DNA from: Caproiciproducens faecalis
Lineage (GTDB): Bacteria; Bacillota; Clostridia; Oscillospirales; Acutalibacteraceae
Direction of reading: 5' to 3'
Length of the DNA: 64,000 nt
Assembly (NCBI RefSeq): GCF_019448085.1
Contig: NZ_JAGFNZ010000004.1
Coordinates: 240,205 to 304,204 of the forward strand
Below the pieces are notes generated by a model. That model was not told the origin of the DNA. It saw only the letters and a program-made list of their open reading frames with translations, and did no database searches. Shown here one piece after another: positions 19,262 through 27,491 of this stretch (its first letter is position 1; every line of letters begins with the position of its first letter). A program made the translations under genes and the position numbers.

Positions 19262-19651
19262 ATGAATATGATAGCCGTAGCAGGGATTGCGGTCATTGCG
19301 GCGATTCTAGCCGTGATGCTGAAACGGTACCACCAAGAATATTCCATTGTCGTCAGTATCTGCGCCGGGGTTCTCCTCCTGTTTGCAATACTGGAGAATA
19401 TTACACCCGCCATCCAGCAGATCAATACCCTTCTTGCATCGGCGGGGCTTTCCGCAGAGTACGCTGCGATTTTATTCAAATCCCTCGGAATCTGTTTTTT
19501 GGCGCAGTTCGCTGCCGATTCCTGCCGGGATGCCGGGGAAAGCGCGCTGGCTTCTAAGGTGGAACTCGCCGGGAAAATTGCAATTGTGGTGCTGTCGCTG
19601 CCGCTTTTCGAAAAAATTGCCGGCACAGCCGTAGGACTGATTGGTGGATAA
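19262..19651 (+). CDS. spoIIIAD: Stage III sporulation protein AD
   Basis: A 129-residue membrane protein with four hydrophobic segments, the expected size for SpoIIIAD, which forms part of the channel's membrane platform with SpoIIIAC. The ATG is only two bases after the spoIIIAC stop, so translation is probably coupled. Confidence 0.95.
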   Translation: MNMIAVAGIAVIAAILAVMLKRYHQEYSIVVSICAGVLLLFAILENITPAIQQINTLLASAGLSAEYAAILFKSLGICFLAQFAADSCRDAGESALASKVELAGKIAIVVLSLPLFEKIAGTAVGLIGG

Positions 19652-19653
19652 GG

Positions 19654-20796
19654 ATGAAAAAAATAATCTGTATCGCTGTTCTGGTATTTCTTGCGGCGGT
19701 TTTTTCCCTGCCGGTGCATGCCGCAGCAAAACAGGATGATTACTATACCCGTCAGCTGCAGGAGAGCGGCGCGGCGGACCTTGCGGACAAACTGCCCAGC
19801 GACACCAGAAAAGCGCTGGAAAACATGGGGATTGAAGACACCAACTGGAAAAATATCACCTCAATCACGCCAAAAAACATGTTCGATCAAATTCTTTCCG
19901 TAGTAGCGGGGAAAACGGGGGAACCGCTCCGGGCGGCGGTTTCGGTAATCGCGGTCATGCTTCTGTGCGCGCTTTTGAACGGGATGAAGCTCTCCTTCGG
20001 GGAAAAGCCGCTGGGCGGAGTGATCGGTATGGTTTCCACACTCTGTATCTGTGTGATTGTCGTAAATCCGATTGTGTCGTGTATTGCGAGCGCGGCAACG
20101 ATCATCAAGACGGCGGCCGGGTTTCTGTTGGCCTGTATTCCGGTACTTGCGGGCATTATGATTGTAGCCGGGCAGCCCGCTACAGCGGGTTCCTACAATC
20201 TTTTGATGATGGGGGCGGGCAATGTAATTTCTTTGCTGTCCTCCAGTATTCTGGTGCCGATGATGAACATTTTTCTGGCGCTTTCCATTGTCTCCGCGGT
20301 ATCTCCGAATATCAACCTGAACGGACTGTGCGAGGCGTTCAGCAAGTCTGTAAAATGGATCATGGGTTTTTGTATGACGATTTTCACCGGGCTGCTCACC
20401 ATGCACGGTATTGTTGCCACCGCTCTGGACACGACGGGTACCCGTGCGGCAAAATTTGTTGTCAGCAGTTTTGTTCCCATTGTAGGAAATGCACTGGGGG
20501 AAGCGCTGCATACCATCAACGGATGTGTCAAGATGCTGAAATCCGGCGTCAGCGCTTTCGGACTGCTAGCAGGTCTTTTTGTGTTCCTGCCGATTTTGAT
20601 TGAATGTCTTGTCTGGCTGCTGACCCTGCAGGTCTGCGTGGGAATCGGAGACATCTTCGAGCTGAAGGAAATCAGCTCTTTGCTGAAAGCTTCCGGTGAA
20701 GTGATCGAGACTCTTCTCAGCATCATCCTGTGCTGCATGATGATCCTGATGGTTTCCACGGTGATACTGCTGATTATCGGAGGTGCGTCGTCATGA
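19654..20796 (+). CDS. spoIIIAE: Stage III sporulation protein AE
   Basis: The largest membrane component of the channel, 380 residues with a cleavable-looking signal sequence (residues 1-24, ending VHAAA) and about seven further membrane segments from residue 95 to the end. Starts two bases after spoIIIAD; its stop overlaps the spoIIIAF start (ATGA). Confidence 0.95.
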   Translation: MKKIICIAVLVFLAAVFSLPVHAAAKQDDYYTRQLQESGAADLADKLPSDTRKALENMGIEDTNWKNITSITPKNMFDQILSVVAGKTGEPLRAAVSVIAVMLLCALLNGMKLSFGEKPLGGVIGMVSTLCICVIVVNPIVSCIASAATIIKTAAGFLLACIPVLAGIMIVAGQPATAGSYNLLMMGAGNVISLLSSSILVPMMNIFLALSIVSAVSPNINLNGLCEAFSKSVKWIMGFCMTIFTGLLTMHGIVATALDTTGTRAAKFVVSSFVPIVGNALGEALHTINGCVKMLKSGVSAFGLLAGLFVFLPILIECLVWLLTLQVCVGIGDIFELKEISSLLKASGEVIETLLSIILCCMMILMVSTVILLIIGGASS

Positions 20797-21272
20797 ATGC
20801 GGTCAGGGAATGGTCGGCCGCAATTTGCATGGCGGCCCTTGTCGCCGCAATGCTGCAGGGACTGGTTCCAAACGGTTCTATGGAGCGTATGGTGAAATTC
20901 GTAATCGGCGCCTTTGTTATCTGTGCGCTGATCGTTCCGCTTGCAAAAATTGCGCCCAAGATTTCCATGAGTTTTCAGGAGGATGCAGGCAGCCCGGCCA
21001 ATTCACAGCTTGAAAAAACGGTGGAAAAACAGTATTCCGCTGCCGCACAGGAGAGCATAACGAATCTTGTGGTGACAGAGTTAAATAATATCAATATAAA
21101 ATGCAAAAATGTTAATGTGATTATGGATACAAACGAAGATGGCAGCATATCAATTAACAAGGTGGTTGTCATTCTGGCAAAAGGATATGGAGCGGACTGT
21201 GAAAAGGCTTCGGCCCAACTGGAAAAAACATTAGGACTGAAAATGGAGGTATCTTCCGATGAAAGCGAATGA
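20793..21272 (+). CDS. spoIIIAF: Stage III sporulation protein AF
   Basis: A 159-residue protein with two N-terminal membrane segments (about 8-25, 35-53) and a soluble ring-building-motif-like C-terminal domain. ATG 20793 follows GGAGGTGCGTCGTC and overlaps spoIIIAE by 4 bases; the longer frame from 20730 is internal to spoIIIAE and not credible. Confidence 0.93.
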   Translation: MNAVREWSAAICMAALVAAMLQGLVPNGSMERMVKFVIGAFVICALIVPLAKIAPKISMSFQEDAGSPANSQLEKTVEKQYSAAAQESITNLVVTELNNINIKCKNVNVIMDTNEDGSISINKVVVILAKGYGADCEKASAQLEKTLGLKMEVSSDESE

Positions 21273-21852
21273 CAGCGGCTTAAAGGAAGAAAAGGAGACG
21301 ATTCTTTCCAAGCTGGCGGGAAACGATTTTTACCGCAAGATTATCATTGTAGCCGGCCTGGTAGGAATTGCCTTTATCTTCCTTTCAAGCTATCTGAACA
21401 ATTACCATACCGACAATACCAAAACCGTATCTTCCCAGCCAACGGTTACGGCCGAGCAGTATGCCGAAGAGCTGGAAACCAGCCTGACGGATCTTGTAAC
21501 CCGGATTCAGGGAGCGGGAGCGGCGAAGGTTCTGGTAACACTGGAACGGAGCACACAGTATGTGTACGCTACGGAAGAGAAAAAAAGCAATCAGACTACT
21601 GAGGACAAATCCGACGGTTCCACCACTAAAAATGAAGCGAATGATAACACGGAGACCACTTACATACTTGTTAAGGATGCCGACGGTGCCCAAAAAGCGC
21701 TAGCGGTAACTGAGGTTCAGCCGATCATAAAGGGTGTTGTCGTTGTTTGTGACGGCGGCGACAATCCGGTCGTACAGCAGGATATTATTTCCGCTGTGAC
21801 AACAGCGCTCGATATTACTTCTGTACGGGTATGCGTTATAAAAGCAAAATAA
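21259..21852 (+). CDS. spoIIIAG: Stage III sporulation protein AG
   Basis: Ring-forming channel protein. The 197 residues have one membrane anchor (about 31-50), then an intermembrane-space domain; the low-complexity insert near residues 112-130 (Lys/Ser/Thr/Asn/Asp-rich) matches the variable loop of SpoIIIAG that builds the beta-barrel. Overlaps spoIIIAF by 14 bases; GGAGGTATCTTCCG precedes the ATG. Confidence 0.95.
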   Translation: MKANDSGLKEEKETILSKLAGNDFYRKIIIVAGLVGIAFIFLSSYLNNYHTDNTKTVSSQPTVTAEQYAEELETSLTDLVTRIQGAGAAKVLVTLERSTQYVYATEEKKSNQTTEDKSDGSTTKNEANDNTETTYILVKDADGAQKALAVTEVQPIIKGVVVVCDGGDNPVVQQDIISAVTTALDITSVRVCVIKAK

Positions 21853-21876
21853 TTTTAAACGGGGGGAATTCATTCT

Positions 21877-22455
21877 ATGACTATGGGAAAGCGTCAGCTT
21901 GTACTTGCGGCTTTGATTGTGGCGCTCGGTGCGGCGGTGTACTTAAACTGGCAGTTCTCGGGCAACAATCAATTGCTTGCCACCAACGCGGTTACATCAA
22001 CGGCGGACCATGAATTCGGGGAAGCCCAGCTTGCGGATGCTCCGGTGTCCGGTTCGTCCAAAGCCGCTTCATCCTCATCCTCGGCCGTGCAGGCAAACGC
22101 GCCTGCGTCCACCTATTTCAGCGAGGCGCGTCTGTCACGTCAAAAATCCAGGGATACGGCGGTTGAGCTTTTGGAAAAAGTTCTGACCGACGCAAAATCC
22201 AACGATGCGGCGAAAAAAGACGCTGTCGCTCAGGCGGCCGTTATCGCGCAGAATACTCTGAAAGAAAGTAATGCTGAAAATTTGATTAAGGCTAAAGGTT
22301 TTTCCGACTGTGTTGTCTTTTTGCAGAACGCGGAATGCAACGTTGTGGTGAAGACGACCGATTCCAATCAAAACAACGCAATTGTCATCAAAGATATTGT
22401 TTCCGGACAGTCCGGCATCTCTTATGACAAGATTAAAATCGTTGAAGTAAAATAG
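21877..22455 (+). CDS. spoIIIAH: Stage III sporulation protein AH
   Basis: YscJ/FliF-like ring protein that contacts SpoIIQ across the intermembrane space. The 192 residues have one N-terminal membrane segment (about 7-24), a Ser/Ala-rich linker (about 60-80) and a compact C-terminal domain. Start ATG follows GGGGGGAATTCATTCT. Last gene of the operon; no terminator is seen immediately after it, the next hairpin being at 22587. Confidence 0.95.
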   Translation: MTMGKRQLVLAALIVALGAAVYLNWQFSGNNQLLATNAVTSTADHEFGEAQLADAPVSGSSKAASSSSSAVQANAPASTYFSEARLSRQKSRDTAVELLEKVLTDAKSNDAAKKDAVAQAAVIAQNTLKESNAENLIKAKGFSDCVVFLQNAECNVVVKTTDSNQNNAIVIKDIVSGQSGISYDKIKIVEVK

Positions 22456-22521
22456 CGCCTGCAATTTTTGACCTGATCGCCTACATAGAATTTTCAATTC
22501 CTTTCTGTTCAGATAAAATAT

Positions 22522-22549
22522 TTGATTCTGAAAAAGATTGTGGTATAAT
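22522..22549 (+). promoter_or_regulatory. Sigma-A promoter (extended -10) for the nusB operon
   Basis: TTGATT at 22522-22527, 16-base spacer, TATAAT at 22544-22549 preceded by TGG (extended -10). Transcription would start near 22556, about 110 bases before the nusB ATG. Confidence 0.75.
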
Positions 22550-22586
22550 GTACCCGTGGATGTTTGAAAATATAATCAGCGGTTAA

Positions 22587-22618
22587 AACCCTCCACATAA
22601 CCAGTGGGGGGTTCTTTT
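22587..22618 (+). terminator. Leader terminator/attenuator candidate in front of nusB
   Basis: AACCCTCCAC pairs with GTGGGGGGTT (10 bp, one G-T), loop ATAACCA, followed by CTTTT. It lies about 30 bases after the predicted start of the nusB transcript, not at the end of spoIIIAH alone. It may end spoIIIA transcripts and also attenuate the nusB operon. Confidence 0.6.
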
Positions 22619-22667
22619 AATATTCTGACATATGCAGGAAAGTACGGCTGAAAAACGGAGGAAGAAA

Positions 22668-23090
22668 ATGAAAAGACACGAGGCGAGGGAGCAGGCGTTT
22701 GCCCTGATTTTCGAAAGAAGCATCAATCACGATACAACGGAACACCTGATAGACGCAGCCGGGATGTCACGGGATATCATCATTGATGATTTTGCTGAAA
22801 AGGTTGCCGTTGGCGTGGAGGAAAATGAAGAGACCCTCAACACTCTGATAGAGAAAAATATTCGTGGCTGGAAAATGAACCGCCTTTCCAAGGTGGCACT
22901 GGCGCTCATGAAACTCTCCATCTATGAAATAATGTTTGAAAAGGATATTCCGGTGAGTGTTTCCATCAATGAGGCGGTCGATCTTGCGAAGACATACGGC
23001 GGGGCGGATGACGCTCCGTTTGTAAACGGTGTGCTGGGTTCGGTTGCAAAAGAGCTTGATAAGAAGGATGCCCATGAAACAGCCGATTGA
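22668..23090 (+). CDS. nusB: Transcription antitermination factor NusB
   Basis: RNA-binding factor that, with NusE (S10), supports antitermination in rRNA operons. The 140-residue all-helical protein starts MKRHEAREQAFALIFE, as expected, from ATG 22668 after CGGAGGAAGAAA; the frame back to 22632 has no site. The family C-terminus VNGVLGSVAKEL is present. It overlaps the next gene by 17 bases. Confidence 0.96.
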   Translation: MKRHEAREQAFALIFERSINHDTTEHLIDAAGMSRDIIIDDFAEKVAVGVEENEETLNTLIEKNIRGWKMNRLSKVALALMKLSIYEIMFEKDIPVSVSINEAVDLAKTYGGADDAPFVNGVLGSVAKELDKKDAHETAD

Positions 23091-24006
23091 CACACTTGGT
23101 ATTGACACCAGCAATTATACGACCTCCGCTGCCCTTTTACAGAATGGGGCGGTTTTTCAGCAGAAAATGCTTCTTCCGGTAAAACAGGGGGAACTGGGCC
23201 TTCGCCAGAGCGACGCCGTGTTTCATCATGTGCAGCAGCTTCCGCAGGTGCTGGAAACGCTGATTCAGGACAAGCTTTCCGTCGGTGCGGTCGGTGTTTC
23301 TGACCGTCCGCGTGACCTGGAAGGCTCCTACATGCCGTGTTTTACGGTCGGATATGGTACCGGAAAGGCAATTGCGCTTTCTCTTGGAGTACCTTTTTAT
23401 ACCTTTTCTCATCAGGCGGGTCATATTGCCGCCGCGTTGTATTCCGCCGGTAAACTGAATCTGCTTCATGAGAAATTCATTGCGTTCCATGTTTCCGGCG
23501 GTACAACGGAGGCAGTCCTTGTCACGCCGGATGAAAAAGCGATCTTTTCCACGCGGATCATTGCGCGGTCACTGGATTTGAAGGGTGGACAGGCAGTGGA
23601 CAGGGTAGGGGCTATGCTCGGCCTTGCGTTTCCATCAGGGAAGGCTCTGGAACAGCTGGCCTTACAGACTGATAAAGCAGTTCGTGTCAAGCCGTCGCTA
23701 AAAGGAGCGGACTGTTCTCTTTCCGGTGTGGAAAACCGCTGTGCCGACATGCTGAAAAAAGGGATGCCGAAAGAAGAGATCGCTGCTTACTGCCTGTACT
23801 CCATTTTGGCGGCGCTGGACGGAATGACGGCTGAACTGCTGAAGCAATACGGAAATCTTCCTTTGCTGTTTGCGGGCGGAGTGATGTCCAACAGCCTGAT
23901 TCGCAGTGCGATGACGGAAAAATACGGTGCCGCTTTTGCCGCGCCGGAATTTTCAGCGGACAACGCCGCAGGAATTGCGGTTTTAACCTCGATAAAGGGG
24001 GCATAA
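23074..24006 (+). CDS. Kae1/TsaD-like paralogue, function unassigned
   Basis: A 310-residue ASKHA-fold protein related to TsaD/Kae1, the enzyme that makes the tRNA t6A modification. It retains the metal-binding HxxxH (SHQAGH), SGGT and the C-terminal DNAAGIAV motif, but the N-terminal signature is DTSNYTTSAALL instead of TSCDET, and it is shorter than TsaD (about 340). It is best regarded as a clostridial paralogue. Start ATG 23074 is set by AAGAAGG six bases before it; it overlaps nusB. Location between nusB and xseA suggests constitutive expression. Confidence 0.85.
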   Translation: MKQPIDTLGIDTSNYTTSAALLQNGAVFQQKMLLPVKQGELGLRQSDAVFHHVQQLPQVLETLIQDKLSVGAVGVSDRPRDLEGSYMPCFTVGYGTGKAIALSLGVPFYTFSHQAGHIAAALYSAGKLNLLHEKFIAFHVSGGTTEAVLVTPDEKAIFSTRIIARSLDLKGGQAVDRVGAMLGLAFPSGKALEQLALQTDKAVRVKPSLKGADCSLSGVENRCADMLKKGMPKEEIAAYCLYSILAALDGMTAELLKQYGNLPLLFAGGVMSNSLIRSAMTEKYGAAFAAPEFSADNAAGIAVLTSIKGA

Positions 24007-24011
24007 TCACC

Positions 24012-25232
24012 ATGGCGGACTTTCCGGTTGTACTGAGTGTTACGCAGCTGAACACCTATATCAAGTCTAAATTTGACGGAGATGAGAACCTGACACACGT
24101 CTTTGTCGGCGGCGAAATCTCCAATTTCACCAATCATTACAAATCCGGGCATTTTTATTTGTCCCTCAAGGATGAAAAGTGCGTAATCCGGGCGGTGATG
24201 TTCGCTCAAAGCGCCCGGCGTATCCGCTTTCTACCGCAGGATGGCATGAAGGTGATTGTGCGCGGACGGGTCAGTGTTTATGAGGCGACGGGGCAGTATC
24301 AGCTTTATATTGACGATATGCAGCCGGATGGCCTTGGCGCGCTGAACCTCGCCTTTGAGCAGCTGAAGACAAAACTGGAAGCCGAGGGACTGTTTTCCCC
24401 GGAACGGAAAAAACCGATTCCCGTTTTTCCGGAACGAATTGGCGTCATCACTTCTCCCACCGGGGCGGCGGTACATGATATTACCTCGATTCTCGCGCGC
24501 CGGTACCCTCTGGCGGAAATTGTTTTCTGCCCCGTGCTGGTACAGGGGGAAGGGGCCGCTCCCCAGATCGTAGACGCACTTGCTCGGTTCAACCGGCTTT
24601 TGTGTGCCGATGTAATCATTCTTGGTCGAGGAGGCGGTTCTCTGGAAGATCGTTGGCCATTTAACGAGGAAATGGTTGCGCGGGCAGTTGTCGCTTCTAA
24701 GATTCCGGTTATTTCCGCAGTTGGGCATGAAACCGATTTTACCATCTGTGACTTTGTGGCCGACCTTCGTGCGCCAACCCCGTCCGCAGCCGCGGAACTC
24801 GCAGTGCCCGATTGCGCGGAATTGGAATACACAATCCGCTATGATCTTTCGCGCCTGAAGAAAATTATGCATAAGAAGCTTGACGAACTGAAGCAGAATT
24901 TAAATGCGCTTACCTCAGGCTACATTTTTAAAAATCCTTTGAATTTGATTGAATTGGAGCGGATTCGTACCGACCAGCTTACTGCAAGGCTCAACGGATC
25001 TATGAGCAGGAAAACGGCGGATGCCCGGGCTGCGCTTTCGTCAGTCAGCGGCAGGCTGAACGCCTTAAGCCCGCTGGCCACTCTTTCCCGGGGATATTCG
25101 ATTGTATATGGTCAGGACGGACATGTTGTCACCCGCGCTTCTAATCTGAAAACGGGTGAGCGAATTTCGGTGCTTCTGAAGGAAGGAACACTTGGCTGTG
25201 TAGTTGACAGCGTGGAGGAAAAACATGAATAA
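24012..25232 (+). CDS. xseA: Exodeoxyribonuclease VII large subunit
   Basis: Catalytic subunit of exonuclease VII, which degrades single-stranded DNA into oligonucleotides. The 406 residues contain an N-terminal OB-fold (about 5-100), the nuclease core with GVITSPTGAAVHDI and GRGGGSLEDRWPFNEE signatures, and a long coiled-coil region near 260-350. The xseB start lies inside its 3' end, so the two subunits are translationally coupled. Confidence 0.97.
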   Translation: MADFPVVLSVTQLNTYIKSKFDGDENLTHVFVGGEISNFTNHYKSGHFYLSLKDEKCVIRAVMFAQSARRIRFLPQDGMKVIVRGRVSVYEATGQYQLYIDDMQPDGLGALNLAFEQLKTKLEAEGLFSPERKKPIPVFPERIGVITSPTGAAVHDITSILARRYPLAEIVFCPVLVQGEGAAPQIVDALARFNRLLCADVIILGRGGGSLEDRWPFNEEMVARAVVASKIPVISAVGHETDFTICDFVADLRAPTPSAAAELAVPDCAELEYTIRYDLSRLKKIMHKKLDELKQNLNALTSGYIFKNPLNLIELERIRTDQLTARLNGSMSRKTADARAALSSVSGRLNALSPLATLSRGYSIVYGQDGHVVTRASNLKTGERISVLLKEGTLGCVVDSVEEKHE

Positions 25233-25440
25233 GAAAATGACCTTTGAAGACGCCATGACGAAGCTGGGCGAAATCGTTGACCGGCTGGAAAACGGCAATG
25301 AGTCGCTTGACAGTTCCCTGAAACTGTTTGAGGAAGGCTCCGCACTTGCTGCCCTGTGTTACGGAAAACTGGAAGGCGCCGAGCAGAAAATCAGACAGAT
25401 ATCCGAATTTGAAGAAGCCGGCGGTGACAAAAATGCTTAA
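25225..25440 (+). CDS. xseB: Exodeoxyribonuclease VII small subunit
   Basis: A 71-residue helical-hairpin subunit that coats the XseA coiled coil. Family motifs FEDAMTKLGEIVDRLE and LEGAEQKI are present. ATG 25225 follows GGAGGAAAAAC and overlaps xseA by 8 bases; the polyprenyl synthase start overlaps its end by 8 bases. Confidence 0.96.
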   Translation: MNKKMTFEDAMTKLGEIVDRLENGNESLDSSLKLFEEGSALAALCYGKLEGAEQKIRQISEFEEAGGDKNA

Positions 25441-26320
25441 CTTAAGGGAGAAGCATCTGCTCGAAAGGATAGACGCCAAACTGGCGGAATATCTTCCTGA
25501 GGAAGATATCATACAGGCCGACCTGATTCAAGCCATGCGATACAGTTTGCTGGGAGAAGGCAAACGAATCCGGCCGATTCTTGTGCTGGAATTCTGCAGG
25601 CTTTGCGGAGGAGAGGAAAATGCCGCACTGCCGTTTGCCTGCGCGGTTGAAATGATTCATACCTATTCGCTGATTCACGACGATCTCCCCTGCATGGATA
25701 ACGACGACATGCGTCGCGGACGCCCGTCCAACCACAAGGTGTTTGGCGAAGACACCGCCCTGCTGGCGGGAGATGCGCTGCTGACCATGGCGTTTGAAGT
25801 GATGCTTTCCGAAGAAGCTGTGCGGCTTGCCGGGGCCGGGCGCGCTGCGAAGGCGGCGGGATACCTTGCACGCGCTGCCGGTGCGTACGGAATGGTAGGG
25901 GGTCAGGTGATTGACCTGATGAGCGAAGGGCGAGCCATTTCGCTGGAAACCCTCAAAAAGATGGATGAGAATAAAACCGGGGCGCTGATTCTGGCATCCG
26001 CACAGATGGGCTGTGCCCTTGCAGGCGCGGATAACAAACAGATGCAGGCTGCGGAAAGCTACGCAAAGGCAATCGGCCTTGCGTTCCAGATCGTAGACGA
26101 CATTCTGGATGTAACAGGGGATACCGAAACACTGGGCAAACCGGTCGGCAGTGACAATGAAAATCAAAAGAGCACCTATGTTTCTCTGATGGGGCTGGAA
26201 GACGCGGCGAAAGCCGCCGATGAACTGACGGTACAGGCAGTGGAGGCGCTTAGCTGCTTTGGAGAAAAAGCAGATTATCTCATTGAGTTTGCCAAAAAGC
26301 TGGCCGTTCGCAGAAAGTAA
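25433..26320 (+). CDS. ispA: Polyprenyl (farnesyl/geranyl) diphosphate synthase
   Basis: Condenses IPP with allylic diphosphates, presumably giving farnesyl diphosphate for undecaprenyl and quinone-type lipids. The 295 residues carry the first Asp-rich motif DDLPCMDND and the second DDILD, plus the KR and substrate motifs expected of short-chain trans-prenyltransferases. I use ATG 25433, overlapping xseB by 8 bases; the longer frame from 25328 is a shadow. The chain-length class is inferred from size and context (xseB-ispA is a standard pair). Works downstream of the IspH encoded at 10236. Confidence 0.94.
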   Translation: MLNLREKHLLERIDAKLAEYLPEEDIIQADLIQAMRYSLLGEGKRIRPILVLEFCRLCGGEENAALPFACAVEMIHTYSLIHDDLPCMDNDDMRRGRPSNHKVFGEDTALLAGDALLTMAFEVMLSEEAVRLAGAGRAAKAAGYLARAAGAYGMVGGQVIDLMSEGRAISLETLKKMDENKTGALILASAQMGCALAGADNKQMQAAESYAKAIGLAFQIVDDILDVTGDTETLGKPVGSDNENQKSTYVSLMGLEDAAKAADELTVQAVEALSCFGEKADYLIEFAKKLAVRRK

Positions 26321-26338
26321 GGAATTTTACCGTATTTA

Positions 26339-26367
26339 TTGACAAAATTGACGGAATATGATAATAT
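26339..26367 (+). promoter_or_regulatory. Near-consensus sigma-A promoter of rplU
   Basis: TTGACA at 26339-26344, a 17-base spacer and TAATAT at 26362-26367. This strong promoter fits a ribosomal protein operon; the predicted start is about 26374. Confidence 0.88.
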
Positions 26368-26373
26368 TGTTAA

Positions 26374-26451
26374 GCCGCATATTACGGGCTTTATAAGTGG
26401 GAAACCCGCCCGATGATAGCGAGTTTAGAGAAAAGGCAGGACCTTTCATTC
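26374..26451 (+). promoter_or_regulatory. Probable ribosomal protein L21 leader RNA
   Basis: The untranslated region before rplU folds into AAGCC/GGGCTT and GTGGG/CCCGC hairpins and has no good ribosome-binding site next to the ATG. Position and layout fit the autoregulatory L21 leader described in Firmicutes, where excess ribosomal protein would repress translation. The assignment rests on position and hairpins, not a covariance search. Confidence 0.6.
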
Positions 26452-26760
26452 ATGTTTGCAGTAATTGAAACAGGCGGCAAGCAGTACAAGGTACAGAATG
26501 ACGATGTCATTTATATTGAGAAGCTTGCAGCAGAAGAAAATTCTTCCGTCGATTTTAAAGTGGTTGCACTTGGCGGCGACGACGGACTCAAAGTGGGCGC
26601 ACCTTATGTTGAGGGAGCTACCGTAACCGGTAACGTTCTCAAAAATGGTAAGGGAAAGAAAATTACAGTCTTCACTTACAAATCCAAAAAGAGCGAAAAG
26701 CGCAAAATGGGTCACAGACAGCCCTATACCAAAGTACAGATTACCGCAATTAACGCTTAA
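26452..26760 (+). CDS. rplU: 50S ribosomal protein L21
   Basis: A 102-residue large-subunit protein beginning [14 protein letters not shown], the family signature, and ending [17 protein letters not shown] use ATG 26452 by homology; the 13-residue extension to 26413 lies in the leader RNA. Followed by prp and rpmA in the conserved L21-Prp-L27 order. Confidence 0.97.
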   Translation: MFAVIETGGKQYKVQNDDVIYIEKLAAEENSSVDFKVVALGGDDGLKVGAPYVEGATVTGNVLKNGKGKKITVFTYKSKKSEKRKMGHRQPYTKVQITAINA

Positions 26761-26765
26761 TTGTC

Positions 26766-27080
26766 ATGATTTGTGCAGAGTTTTTTACCCGGCCTGACGG
26801 CTCGCTTCTGGGATTTTCCCTGAGCGGTCACAATGGGGAAGCGGGCAGGGATATCATTTGTGCGGCGGTTTCTTCTGCGGCGTATATGACTGCCAATACC
26901 ATTACGGAGATTGTCAGAGCCAACGCTCAGATCACTGTTGAAGACGGATATATGCTCGTCAGAATTTCGTTGAATGAGGCAAAAGACTGCCGCAGTATTC
27001 TTGCGGGGTTCAAACTTCATATGCTGGAGCTTGAAGAACAGTATCCTCAAAATATTAATGTAAGCTATACGGAGGTGTAA
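26766..27080 (+). CDS. prp: Ribosomal-processing cysteine protease Prp
   Basis: A 104-residue cysteine protease which removes the N-terminal extension of L27 in Firmicutes. The catalytic His (SGHNGEAG, about residue 22) and Cys (DIICAAVS, about residue 34) are both present. The start ATG lies 5 bases after the rplU stop and the gene abuts rpmA, whose product is its substrate. Confidence 0.94.
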   Translation: MICAEFFTRPDGSLLGFSLSGHNGEAGRDIICAAVSSAAYMTANTITEIVRANAQITVEDGYMLVRISLNEAKDCRSILAGFKLHMLELEEQYPQNINVSYTEV

Positions 27081-27368
27081 ATGATGATTAAAATCAATAT
27101 ACAGTTATTTGCTCATAAAAAGGGAATGGGTTCCACCAAGAACGGCCGTGATTCAGAATCCAAACGTCTTGGTGTGAAGCGTGCCGACGGTCAGTTTGTA
27201 CTCGCCGGAAACATTCTTGTCAAACAGCGCGGAACACATATTCATCCGGGTGAAAACGTCGGTATCGGTTCCGATGATTCTCTGTTTGCTTTGATTGACG
27301 GTCGTGTAAAGTTTGAGCGTCTTGGCCGCGATCGCAAGCAGGCCAGCGTTTACGCAGTGGAGCAATAA
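27081..27368 (+). CDS. rpmA: 50S ribosomal protein L27 with cleavable N-terminal extension
   Basis: A 95-residue protein with a Firmicutes-type extension before the mature [14 protein letters not shown] start. The segment KINIQLF followed by AHKKG matches the Prp cleavage site (after Phe). ATG 27081 or 27084 follows GGAGGTGTAA. The mature N-terminus reaches into the peptidyl-transferase centre, which is why removal of the extension matters. Confidence 0.97.
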   Translation: MMIKINIQLFAHKKGMGSTKNGRDSESKRLGVKRADGQFVLAGNILVKQRGTHIHPGENVGIGSDDSLFALIDGRVKFERLGRDRKQASVYAVEQ

Positions 27369-27388
27369 GCCTATTTTCAGGTGAATGA

Positions 27389-27420
27389 AAATCCCGGGCC
27401 GTTTTCGCCCGGGATTTTTT
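27389..27420 (+). terminator. Rho-independent terminator after rpmA
   Basis: AAATCCCGGGC pairs with GCCCGGGATTT, followed by T residues; loop CGTTTTC. A strong terminator ending the rplU-prp-rpmA operon. Confidence 0.95.
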
Positions 27421-27448
27421 GGCTTTTCTGAACAAAATATGGTATACT
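27419..27448 (+). promoter_or_regulatory. Sigma-A promoter of obg
   Basis: TTGGCT at 27419-27424, 18-base spacer and TATACT at 27443-27448 with TGG in front (extended -10). It begins within the T tract of the preceding terminator. Confidence 0.6.
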
Positions 27449-27491
27449 AATTCGAAGGCAATATTTCACAGAAATGGCGGTAAAACTTAGA

